From positions 744,001 to 808,000 of the forward strand of contig NZ_CP110680.1 in NCBI RefSeq assembly GCF_028583725.1: DNA of 64,000 bases, given 5' to 3'. Position numbers and translations under genes: made by a program. The notes under the pieces are model-generated. The model saw only the letters and a program-made list of their open reading frames with translations, did no database searches and was not told the DNA's origin. The DNA is from Cellulomonas fimi (GTDB taxonomy: Bacteria > Actinomycetota > Actinomycetes > Actinomycetales > Cellulomonadaceae). Below are positions 8,182-15,335 of the stretch, piece by piece (within the stretch, counting starts at the first letter, position 1; every line of letters starts with the position of its first letter).

Positions 8182-8910
8182 GTGACGATCCGCGTCGGGA
8201 CGTCGGGCTGGTCGTACGACCACTGGGAGGGCGTGCTCTACCCGCCCGGCCTGCCGCCGCACGACCGGCTCGCCCGCTACGTGCAGGAGTTCGGCACCGT
8301 CGAGCTCAACGCGTCGTTCTACCGCTGGCCGCGCGATGCGACCTTCGCGTCCTGGAACCGCCGCCTGCCCGAGGGCTTCACGATGTCCGTCAAGGCGTCC
8401 CGCGGGCTCACGCACGCCAAGCGGCTCTACGCGCCCGAGGTCTGGGCCGACCGGATCGCCCGCTCGTGGCACGCGCTGCGCGACCGGCGCGAGGTGCTGC
8501 TCGTCCAGCTGCCGCCCGACCAGCAGCGCGACGACGCGCGGCTCGACTGGTTCCTCGGGTCGCTGCCCTGGTGGGTGCGCGTCGCGGTCGAGCTGCGGCA
8601 CCCGTCGTGGCAGCACGACGACGTGTTCGCGATCCTCGAACGGCACGGCGCCGCGTCGTGCGTCATGAGCGGTGCCGGCCTCCCGTGCGTGCTGCGCGCG
8701 ACCGCGCCGTTCGTCTACGTGCGGCTGCACGGGCCCGAGCACCGGTGGCTCTACGGCGGCTCGTACTCCGACGACGACCTGCGGTGGTGGGCCGACCGGG
8801 TGCGCGAGTGGGACGCGCAGGGCCGCGACGTGCTCGTCTACCTCAACAACGACGGCGACGGGAACGCGGTCCGCAACGCGCGGACGCTGCGGTGGCTGCT
8901 GGGCGCCTGA
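8182..8910 (+). CDS. DUF72 family protein
   Basis: A 242-residue TIM-barrel-like protein of the DUF72 (YecE-like) family. The N-terminal V-G-T-S-G-W-S-Y-x-H-W pattern, V-E-L-N-A-S-F-Y-R-W-P, S-V-K-A-S-R-G-L-T-H and the C-terminal V-Y-L-N-N-D-G-D-G-N-A-V-R-N-A are all diagnostic. The biochemical role of the family is not established. It starts at GTG 19 bases after the acetyltransferase gene and is probably the last gene of the purSQ transcript. Confidence 0.88.
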   Translation: MTIRVGTSGWSYDHWEGVLYPPGLPPHDRLARYVQEFGTVELNASFYRWPRDATFASWNRRLPEGFTMSVKASRGLTHAKRLYAPEVWADRIARSWHALRDRREVLLVQLPPDQQRDDARLDWFLGSLPWWVRVAVELRHPSWQHDDVFAILERHGAASCVMSGAGLPCVLRATAPFVYVRLHGPEHRWLYGGSYSDDDLRWWADRVREWDAQGRDVLVYLNNDGDGNAVRNARTLRWLLGA

Positions 8911-8974
8911 CGAGCGTCGCACCCGCGTGTTCTCGCGTCGCGGACAGGGGTGGTGCGTGGCCGTGCGCCGCGGT

Positions 8975-8980
8975 TAGCCT
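8975..8980 (+). promoter_or_regulatory. -10 element (TAGCCT) for a leaderless leader-peptide transcript
   Basis: TAGCCT lies exactly six bases before an ATG with no ribosome site between. This is the spacing expected for leaderless transcripts in actinobacteria. The same hexamer and spacing precede the vapB-like gene at 24719. Confidence 0.55.
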
Positions 8981-8986
8981 GCCCGC

Positions 8987-9016
8987 ATGTCCTCGTCCCG
9001 GGTGTGTTGTCGCTGA
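8987..9016 (+). CDS. Cys-Cys leader peptide (nine residues), probable cysteine-sensing uORF
   Basis: A nine-codon ORF encodes M-S-S-S-R-V-C-C-R and stops 71 bases before the next gene. Short leaderless ORFs with consecutive Cys codons near the stop are known in mycobacteria and other actinobacteria as cysteine-responsive attenuators of sulfur-acquisition genes. Ribosome stalling at the Cys codons when Cys-tRNA is low opens downstream expression. The -10 TAGCCT six bases upstream and the absence of a Shine-Dalgarno fit that class. The downstream gene has a luciferase-like domain, a family often involved in sulfonate use, which supports the reading. Far too short for ordinary gene callers. Confidence 0.72.
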   Translation: MSSSRVCCR

Positions 9017-9087
9017 GCTGACGACCTCGCGCGCCCGCGGCCCGACGGCCCTCGCCGCGCACCCGTACGACCCGAGGACCTCCTCCC

Positions 9088-9714
9088 GTGACTCAGCTCC
9101 TCGCGCGCACCCGCGCGCCGCACACCCTCACCGTCGCCCGCATGCACGCTGCCGCTGCCGCTCCTGCGCCCGCCGCCACGGCCCCACCCGTCGTCGAGCG
9201 CGTCGTGGTCGACCGGGCCGGCCGCACGACCGTCGAGCCCACCTCCGTCGCGGCCGGTCCGCACGGCGCGGAGGTCGTCGTGGCGAGCGCCGCGCTCGAC
9301 GACGTCGGCCTCCTGAGGTCCGCGGCCGCGGCCGACACCGTCCGCATCCGCTACTCGCCGACGCTCACGACGCCGACAGCCGTCGACGTCCTCGTCGCCG
9401 TGCTGGAGGGCCACCTGCTCGCGGTCGGCCGGCGTCGCAGCGACGTGCGCGTCGTGCTGGAGGTCGAGACGGTCGTCGCCGACGACGAGACCGACGCGGC
9501 CCGTCGCCGCGCCAACCTCTCGTACGCCGAGGCGTTCTCCGGGCTCGCGTGGCGGCCGTCGTCGACGTGGCTCGTCGGCACCCCGGAGCAGGTGCGCGCG
9601 GACGCCGCCGCGCTCGCCGGGGCCACCGGGGTCGACGCCGTCGTCCTCGCCCTCGTCGGCCGCTCCCGCGAGCACGCGCACCGCCTCGGCACGTCAGCGG
9701 CGACCGCCGCCTGA
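9088..9714 (+). CDS. Protein with a C-terminal luciferase-like monooxygenase segment
   Basis: A 208-residue protein. From about residue 90 onward it matches the last third of flavin-dependent luciferase-like monooxygenases: a V-L-E-V-E-T-V-V-A-D-D-E-T-x-A-A-R-R-R pattern, then F-S-G-L-A-W-R-P-S and L-V-G-T-P-E-Q-V-x-x-D near residue 170, ending with G-V-D-A-V-V-L. Full-length family members are about 330-450 residues, so the barrel's N-terminal part is missing or replaced by an Ala/Pro-rich leader. It may be a degenerate or repurposed relative without flavin chemistry. It starts at GTG downstream of the Cys-Cys leader ORF and is the presumed target of that control. Confidence 0.65.
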   Translation: MTQLLARTRAPHTLTVARMHAAAAAPAPAATAPPVVERVVVDRAGRTTVEPTSVAAGPHGAEVVVASAALDDVGLLRSAAAADTVRIRYSPTLTTPTAVDVLVAVLEGHLLAVGRRRSDVRVVLEVETVVADDETDAARRRANLSYAEAFSGLAWRPSSTWLVGTPEQVRADAAALAGATGVDAVVLALVGRSREHAHRLGTSAATAA

Positions 9715-9734
9715 GGACAGGCCCGTCGCCGGTC

Positions 9735-10103
9735 TCAGTCGAGCTCGCGCAAGGGCTGGGTGCGGTCGCCGCCCGCGTCGCCCGTGTTGGTCGTGCCGAC
9801 CCGCTCGATCAGGACGGCCCGGACGTCGCCGTGCGCGAGGGGGCAGTGCTCGACGCCGCGCGGGACGACGAACACGTCGTCGGGGCCGAGGTCGACGTCG
9901 CCGTCGCGCAGCTGGATCGTCAGGCGGCCCGACACGACGAGGAAGAGCTCGTCGGTGTCGGGGTGCGTGTGCCACACGAACTCGCCGTCGAGCGTCACGA
10001 CCTTGACGTCGTGGTCGTTGACCGTGGCGAGGCGGTGCGGCTGGTAGGGCGCCGGGAGGCCGGCGAGCGCGGAGCGGACGTTGCGGACACCGTCGTGCGT
10101 CAT
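9735..10103 (-). CDS. Cupin-domain protein
   Basis: A 122-residue single-domain cupin. Motif 1 is visible as W-H-T-H-P-D-T-D-E-L-F-L-V-V-S-G (His45, His47, Glu52) and motif 2 as D-V-F-V-V-P-R-G-V-E-H-C-P (His86 region), giving a complete set of metal ligands. Small cupins like this act as isomerases, dioxygenases or sugar-binding proteins; the substrate is not evident. It is transcribed away from the KAS III-like gene across a 159-base spacer and ends 20 bases from the convergent luciferase-like gene. Confidence 0.88.
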   Translation of the reverse strand: MTHDGVRNVRSALAGLPAPYQPHRLATVNDHDVKVVTLDGEFVWHTHPDTDELFLVVSGRLTIQLRDGDVDLGPDDVFVVPRGVEHCPLAHGDVRAVLIERVGTTNTGDAGGDRTQPLRELD

Positions 10104-10262
10104 GGCACGACGGTACGGCGGGGGCGCGCGTGGGTCCGGTGCGCACCCCTGCCGGCGTCCGGGTGCGTGCTCCGGGCGACGTTCGGGACGGTGGCGGACG
10201 ACTCGGACGGCGCTGTGGAGCGGCGGCCGGGAGCGCGCGCCGTGCGTGGCATCCTGACCCGC

Positions 10263-11279
10263 GTGCTGAGCCGGTCCACCGTCCCGTCCCTGCCCGTCCG
10301 GGTGCTGGGGACGGGTGTCCACCGCCCGTCCCGTGTCGTCCTGTCCTCCGAGCTCGACGCCGCGCACGGGCGCGACGCCGGCACGTCGGAGGCGCGGTCC
10401 GGGGTGCGCTCGCGCCGCTGGGCGTCGGCGGAGGAGACGTCGTCGGTGATGGCGGCGGCCGCGGTGCGGCAGGCACTCGACGCTGCCGGCCTCGACGCCG
10501 GTGACCTCGACGCGGTGGTCGTGTCGGCCGTCGCGCCCGAGCAGCCCATGCCGACGACCGCGGTCCTCACGGCCGCGCACCTCGGCGTGCCCGGCGGGCG
10601 GGTCGCGGCGCTCGACGTCAACGCGTCGTGCGTCGGGTTCCTCACCGCCCTCGACCTCGCGTCGACGGCGGTCGCGGTCGGCCGGTGGGAGCGGGTCGCG
10701 GTGGTCGCGACGGAGATCGCGTCGAAGGGCCTCGACCACCGCGAGGTCGAGGGGTCGGCGCTGTTCGGCGACGGCGCGGCCGCGGTGGTCGTCGGTCCGA
10801 CCGGCCCGGACGACGGGGCCGCGGTCCTCGCGAGCGCGTCGGGCGTGTGGCCGGACGCCCGGGCGGCGTGCCGGATCGACGCGGGCGGGACGCGGTTCAA
10901 CGTGACCACGCCGCCGGACGACCCGTCGGCCTACCTGTTCCGCATGGACGGCGCCGCGCTGCTGCGGCAGGTCGCGCGGCACCTGCCCGGCTTCCTGCGT
11001 GACCTGGAGGCCCGCGCCGGGCTGGGGGTCGGCGAGGTCGACGTCGTCGTGCCGCACCAGGCGAGCGCCGTGGGCCTGCGCTACCTGCGCGAACGCGTCG
11101 GGGTCCACCCGGATGCCGTGGTCGACATCCTCGCCGACCACGGCAACCAGGTGTCCGCATCGGTCCCGACCGCGCTGCACCACGCGGTGACGTCGGGCCG
11201 CCTGCGGCGCGGCGGCACGGCGCTGCTGCTGGGCACCGGCGCAGGGCTGGCGCTGTCCGCGACGATGCTGCGGTACTGA
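10263..11279 (+). CDS. 3-oxoacyl-ACP synthase III (FabH)-like ketosynthase
   Basis: A 338-residue thiolase-fold condensing enzyme. The complete Cys-His-Asn triad is present: Cys123 in N-A-S-C-V-G-F, His265 in V-P-H-Q-A-S and Asn295 in D-H-G-N-Q-V-S-A-S. The G-D-G-A-A-A-V-V-V motif near residue 175 is also typical. It should catalyse decarboxylative or Claisen condensation of acyl thioesters. It is not part of a normal fatty-acid operon (no fabD, acpP or fabF here). It leads a three-gene set with a metallo-beta-lactamase-fold protein one base downstream and an adenylate-forming enzyme, suggesting a dedicated pathway. The GTG start lacks a strong ribosome site and could be adjusted by a few codons. 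Confidence 0.88.
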   Translation: MLSRSTVPSLPVRVLGTGVHRPSRVVLSSELDAAHGRDAGTSEARSGVRSRRWASAEETSSVMAAAAVRQALDAAGLDAGDLDAVVVSAVAPEQPMPTTAVLTAAHLGVPGGRVAALDVNASCVGFLTALDLASTAVAVGRWERVAVVATEIASKGLDHREVEGSALFGDGAAAVVVGPTGPDDGAAVLASASGVWPDARAACRIDAGGTRFNVTTPPDDPSAYLFRMDGAALLRQVARHLPGFLRDLEARAGLGVGEVDVVVPHQASAVGLRYLRERVGVHPDAVVDILADHGNQVSASVPTALHHAVTSGRLRRGGTALLLGTGAGLALSATMLRY

Positions 11280-11280
11280 C

Positions 11281-12120
11281 GTGGTGACCGTCGGGCTGAC
11301 CCTGCTGGAGGCGGGGCACACCACCCACAGCGCGGGTGTCGCGCGGCGCGGCGCGGGCCGGGCGCAGATCCGCTTCCCGGCGCTGGTCGGCGTCGTGCAC
11401 CACGCGGGCGGTGTCGTGCTGGTCGACACCGGGTACGCGCCGCGCGTCGTCGAGGCGCTGTCGCACGGGATCGACCGGGTCTACGGCGCGCTGCTGCCCG
11501 TGCACGTCGGGCCGGACGAGTCGGCGGTCGCGCAGCTCGCGGCGCGCGGGATCGGCGCGTCCGAGGTCACGCACGTCGTCGTCACGCACCTGCACGCCGA
11601 CCACGTCGGCGGTTTGCGGGACTTCCCGACCGCTCGCGTCGTCGTCGCTCGCCGGGCCGTCGAGGAGGCCGCGCGCGTCCGGGGGTTCGGGCGCCTCCGG
11701 CGCGGGCTCGCCCCCACGCTCCTGCCCGACGACCTGCCCGACCGGCTGCTCGACCCGGCGACCCTCCCGCCCGCCGACGACGCCGACCTCGACCCGCTGG
11801 CCGGTGCGCGGGACCTGCTCGGGGACGGATCGGTCGTCGTCGTGCCGCTGCCCGGGCACGCGACCGGTCACCTCGGCGTCCTGGTGCGCACGGCGGCGCG
11901 CGACGTGCTGCTCGTCGGCGACGCCGCCTGGGACCGGCGCGCGGTGACGCACGGCGAGCTGCCCGCGCCCGTCGTCCGGCTGCTGTCGGCGGACTGGGCG
12001 CGCTACACGGGGACGATCGGGGCTCTGCACCGGCTCGCCGAGCGTCGCCCCGACCTGCTCGTGCTGCCGGCCCACGACGAGGCCGCGATCGCCGAGGCGC
12101 GGGCGGAGCTGTCGTCGTGA
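11281..12120 (+). CDS. Metallo-beta-lactamase-fold hydrolase
   Basis: A 279-residue enzyme with the zinc-binding motif T-H-L-H-A-D-H (His103, His105, Asp107, His108), further ligands in P-G-H-A-T-G-H near residue 197, G-D-A at about residue 220, and a final His in P-A-H-D-E near the C-terminus. The overall pattern fits lactonase/thioesterase-type members of the fold. It begins with tandem GTG codons one base after the ketosynthase stop and overlaps the next gene by four bases. In this context it could hydrolyse an acyl thioester or lactone product of the ketosynthase; this is inference. Confidence 0.9.
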   Translation: MVTVGLTLLEAGHTTHSAGVARRGAGRAQIRFPALVGVVHHAGGVVLVDTGYAPRVVEALSHGIDRVYGALLPVHVGPDESAVAQLAARGIGASEVTHVVVTHLHADHVGGLRDFPTARVVVARRAVEEAARVRGFGRLRRGLAPTLLPDDLPDRLLDPATLPPADDADLDPLAGARDLLGDGSVVVVPLPGHATGHLGVLVRTAARDVLLVGDAAWDRRAVTHGELPAPVVRLLSADWARYTGTIGALHRLAERRPDLLVLPAHDEAAIAEARAELSS

Positions 12121-13439
12121 GCCGTGCGCGTGTCGTCTGGCACTACGCGCGGGCGCGGCGGCGGACGTTCGCCGACCGGGCCGCGCTCGTGGCGTGGCAG
12201 GACCGGCACCTGCGCCGGGTCCTGCGGCTCGCGCCGCGCCGGTACGCGTTCTACGCGGGCACGCAGCCCCGCGCGCTCGGTGACCTGCCGGTCGTCGACA
12301 AGGCCGACGTGCTCGCGCGGTTCGCCGACCTCAACGTGCGGGGCGTCGGCCTCGACGAGTGCCTGGCCGCGGCGCGTGCGGCCGAGCGCGGCCGCGACTT
12401 CGGCACCACGCTCCGTGGGCTCTCCGTCGGGCTGTCGTCCGGGACCACGGGCCGGCAGACGGCGTTCCTCACGTCCGCGGCCGAGCGCGACCGGTGGGCG
12501 GGGGAGGTCCTCGCCCGCACCCTCCCCGACGGGTTGCTCGCCGGCGCCCGCGTGACGCTCGTCCTGCGTGCCGGCGGGCCGCTGTACGAGAGCGTCGACG
12601 GCGGCCGGGTGAGCTTCCGGTTCGTCGATCTCGCGCTCGACGAGGAGCGTCTGCTCGACGAGATCCGCGCCGCCGACCCGACCGTGCTCGTCGCTCCGCC
12701 GTCGGTGCTGGTCGCGGTCGCGCGCGCGGGCCTGGGCGTGCACCCGGGTCGCGTGCTGTCCGTGGCCGAGGTGCTCGACCCGCAGGACGCCGCGGTCGTC
12801 GAGGACGGGCTCGGCGTGCGGGTCGACCAGGTGTACCAGGCCGCCGAGGGGTTCCTCGGGGCCAGCTGCGCGCACGGCCGGCTGCACCTCGCGGAGGACC
12901 TCGTGGTCGTCGAACGCGAGGACGCGGGCGGCGGGCGGTTCGTTCCGGTCGTCACCGACCTGTTTCGCAGCAGCCAGGCCGTGCTGCGTCGCCGGGTCGG
13001 TGACGTCCTCGTGCCCGACGACGACGTCTGCCCGTGCGGTTCCCCGATGCTCGTGGTGCGCGAGATCGTCGGCCGGTCCGACGACGTCCTGTGGCTGCCG
13101 CGCCGGGGCGGGGTTCCCGGTGACGCGCTCACGGTCGCGGGCGGTGGGGACGTGCGACCGGTGCTCGGCGCGTTCCACCCCGACTTCGTGCGGGCGGCCG
13201 TGCTCGCGGTCCCTGAGGTCGACGACTTCCGTGTCGACCAGACGGCGACCGACGTGCTGCGCCTCGCGGTCGAGCCCGCCACCGCGTACGACGCCGCGCG
13301 ACGCTCGCTGGAGCTCGCGCTGGCGGGCGCGGGCCTCGCCGTCCCCTCGGTCGTGCCCGGTGTCGTCGAGCCGCGCGACCCGCTGGTCAAGCGTCGACGT
13401 GTCCGGCGGGATCCGGCCGTCCCCGCAGGGACCCGCTGA
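12117..13439 (+). CDS. Adenylate-forming enzyme related to coenzyme F390 synthetase/PaaK
   Basis: A 440-residue member of the AMP-binding superfamily in the subgroup annotated as F390 synthetase-related. The ATP-binding motif S-S-G-T-T-G is at residues 107-112. V-Y-Q-A-A-E-G-F-L near residue 240 is the adenine/substrate motif, and V-G-D-V-L-V-P-D precedes a C-P-C-G stretch. The C-terminal domain ends with a probable catalytic Lys in R-D-P-L-V-K-R-R. It probably activates a carboxylate as acyl-AMP. The GTG overlaps the preceding stop by four bases. The last 53 bases overlap the 3' end of the convergent glycosyltransferase gene. Confidence 0.85.
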   Translation: MSRARVVWHYARARRRTFADRAALVAWQDRHLRRVLRLAPRRYAFYAGTQPRALGDLPVVDKADVLARFADLNVRGVGLDECLAAARAAERGRDFGTTLRGLSVGLSSGTTGRQTAFLTSAAERDRWAGEVLARTLPDGLLAGARVTLVLRAGGPLYESVDGGRVSFRFVDLALDEERLLDEIRAADPTVLVAPPSVLVAVARAGLGVHPGRVLSVAEVLDPQDAAVVEDGLGVRVDQVYQAAEGFLGASCAHGRLHLAEDLVVVEREDAGGGRFVPVVTDLFRSSQAVLRRRVGDVLVPDDDVCPCGSPMLVVREIVGRSDDVLWLPRRGGVPGDALTVAGGGDVRPVLGAFHPDFVRAAVLAVPEVDDFRVDQTATDVLRLAVEPATAYDAARRSLELALAGAGLAVPSVVPGVVEPRDPLVKRRRVRRDPAVPAGTR

Positions 13440-14661
13440 CCGCGTCGGCGACCGCACCGACCGGGTCGTAGGCCGCGGCCGCGGCGGCGAGCGCGTCGAG
13501 ACGCGTGCGGTCCGCGTCCAGCACGGTGCGCACCGCGTCGCCCAGGCGGCGGCCGCGCAGGCGTCGCACGCGCACCCCGGCGCCGGCGGCCACGACGCGA
13601 GCCGCGAAGTCGAACTGGTCGTAGTCCTGCGGGCACACGACCGCCGGGACGCCGGCGCGGATCGCGCTGTACGTGATGCCCGCGCCGCCGTGGTGCACGA
13701 CCGCCGCGAATCCGGGGAGGACCTCGTCGTACGGCACGTGCGCGTGGACGTGCACGCGACCGTCGACGTGGAGCGGGTCGGGGGAGGACCGCGTGGCGTC
13801 GCCGAGGCTCACGACGACCGCGTGCCCGGGGAGCGCGTCGGCCAGCGTGCGGGCGTGCTCGACCAGGTCCTCCTTGGCCCACGGCAGGTGCGTGCCGAGC
13901 GTGACGAGCACGCGCGGACCGTCGGGCAGCCGCGGTGCCGGCCCTCGCTCCGGGGTCGCCGTGACCGGCCCGACCATGCGGAACGCCGCGGGCCAGTCGC
14001 GGGGTAGCTCGAGCTCGGTCATGCCCAGCCCCAGGATGTGCGTCGGGGAGTAGGCGGCCTCCGACCCGTCGGCGCGGTACACGCCCGTCCCGGCGGCGCG
14101 GAAGGCGGGGGCCAGAACGCGTTGCATCGCGTGCTTGGTCACACGCGTCGCCGCGCGGCCCGCGGCGTCACGCACGCGGTGGCCGACGTGCCGGGCCGGA
14201 CCCCACCCGCCGCAGTACGACGGTGTGCCGGTGCGGGTCTCGAGCGCGAACGGGGTCGGCATCGTCGTGAGCCAGGGCAGGCCGTGGTCGAGCGCGACCA
14301 TGCCGGCGACCGGCGCGGTGAAGTCGGCGAGCACCGCGTCAGGCCGGTCGCGGCGCACGAGCGCGTCGAGCTCGGCGCGGGCGCGGGGCAGGAGCCGCAG
14401 GTTCGCGGCGAGCTGGCGCGTGAGCAGCAGCGGGTTGGACCTGACCGGTCCGGACGTGTCGGCGATGCGGTCGAACACGTGCGGGTCGTCGGGCAGGAGC
14501 GCGTCGACGGCGAAGCCGTGGGCCCGCAGCAGGTCGACCTTCGTCGCCCCCGTCGCGAAGCGGACGTCGAACCCGCGCTCGCGCAGGCCGCGGCCGAGGG
14601 TGACGAGCGGGTTGAGGTGCCCGGCGAAGGGCGGCGCGACGAGCAGCAGGCGCGCGCTCAT
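13387..14661 (-). CDS. GT1-family (MGT/UGT-type) glycosyltransferase
   Basis: A 424-residue glycosyltransferase of the GT-B fold, as in macrolide and lipid glycosyltransferases. The N-terminal A-P-P-F-A-G-H-L-N-P-L contains the catalytic His near residue 15. The C-terminal donor-binding domain has V-H-H-G-G-A-G-I-T-Y-S near residue 325 and P-Q-D-Y-D-Q-F-D-F-A-A-R. It is the last gene of a four-gene operon, with its ATG overlapping the previous stop by four bases. Its 3' end runs 53 bases into the adenylate-forming gene on the other strand. It probably adds a sugar to the lipid-like product of the cluster; this is inference. Confidence 0.9.
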   Translation of the reverse strand: MSARLLLVAPPFAGHLNPLVTLGRGLRERGFDVRFATGATKVDLLRAHGFAVDALLPDDPHVFDRIADTSGPVRSNPLLLTRQLAANLRLLPRARAELDALVRRDRPDAVLADFTAPVAGMVALDHGLPWLTTMPTPFALETRTGTPSYCGGWGPARHVGHRVRDAAGRAATRVTKHAMQRVLAPAFRAAGTGVYRADGSEAAYSPTHILGLGMTELELPRDWPAAFRMVGPVTATPERGPAPRLPDGPRVLVTLGTHLPWAKEDLVEHARTLADALPGHAVVVSLGDATRSSPDPLHVDGRVHVHAHVPYDEVLPGFAAVVHHGGAGITYSAIRAGVPAVVCPQDYDQFDFAARVVAAGAGVRVRRLRGRRLGDAVRTVLDADRTRLDALAAAAAAYDPVGAVADAVSGSLRGRPDPAGHVDA

Positions 14662-15335
14662 GACGCGTCCCGCCGCTGGTCGGGCTCACCGGGACTCGCC
14701 GGCACCCGGCCACGCCCCGGTCCCGCGGCGATGCGGGCCAGCGCCGCCCTCGCCTCGGGCGACGTGGCGGCCCGCAGGTGCCCGCCTGGGACGACCACGT
14801 CGACCGGGCCACGGTGCCCCCAGCGGCTCAGCAGGTCGGCGGACCCGCGGACGGTGTGCACGGTCCACGGGCCACCCGCGGGCGGGAGCGGGCCGACCGG
14901 GCCGAGGCCGACGACGCGCACGTGCAGCCCGGCGGGCACGGCGAGCCGCGGCGCGGCGACCGCGATCATCCGTGCGCCGGTGCTGCCGCACAGCAGCAGC
15001 AGGTCGCGACGCGTCCGGTCGAGCAAGGTCTGCAGATGGCGCACGGTCTCCCGGGTGAACGCCGTGCCGGGCCGGGCGGCCGCCCACTGCGCCGCGTTGC
15101 GCGCGGACGCCCGCACGAGCGGTTCGCGTCGGTACGGGGCGAGCGCTCGGTCGGTCCACGGGAAGCCGACCCGCAGCGGGGTCCAGCCCGCGACGGCGAG
15201 GTCGTCGAGCACGGCGTGCTGCTCGGGCGAGAGTGCCGAGTGCGTCCACGAGCTCTGCCCCGTGAGCCAGGCGACGCGCGCGTCCACCGCGTCGGCGACC
15301 GGGGTCGCCGTCGCGTGCGCGTCGAGCCACCTCAC
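14658..15335 (-). CDS. Unknown protein of the glycosyltransferase operon
   Basis: A 225-residue protein of no family I recognise. It has no signal peptide and no transmembrane segment. Features seen are a W-L-T-G-Q-S-S-W-T-H stretch near residue 30, L-R-V-G-F-P-W-T near residue 60, a hydrophobic strand D-L-L-L-L-C-G-S-T-G-A-R near residue 120, and W-G-H-R-G-P-V-D-V-V-V-P-G-G-H-L near residue 185. The alternation of strands and helices and the C-G-S-T-G turn recall an alpha/beta-hydrolase core, but no Ser-His-Asp triad is clear. It overlaps both neighbours by four bases, so it is stoichiometrically tied to the two glycosyltransferases. Confidence 0.7.
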   Translation of the reverse strand: MRWLDAHATATPVADAVDARVAWLTGQSSWTHSALSPEQHAVLDDLAVAGWTPLRVGFPWTDRALAPYRREPLVRASARNAAQWAAARPGTAFTRETVRHLQTLLDRTRRDLLLLCGSTGARMIAVAAPRLAVPAGLHVRVVGLGPVGPLPPAGGPWTVHTVRGSADLLSRWGHRGPVDVVVPGGHLRAATSPEARAALARIAAGPGRGRVPASPGEPDQRRDAS

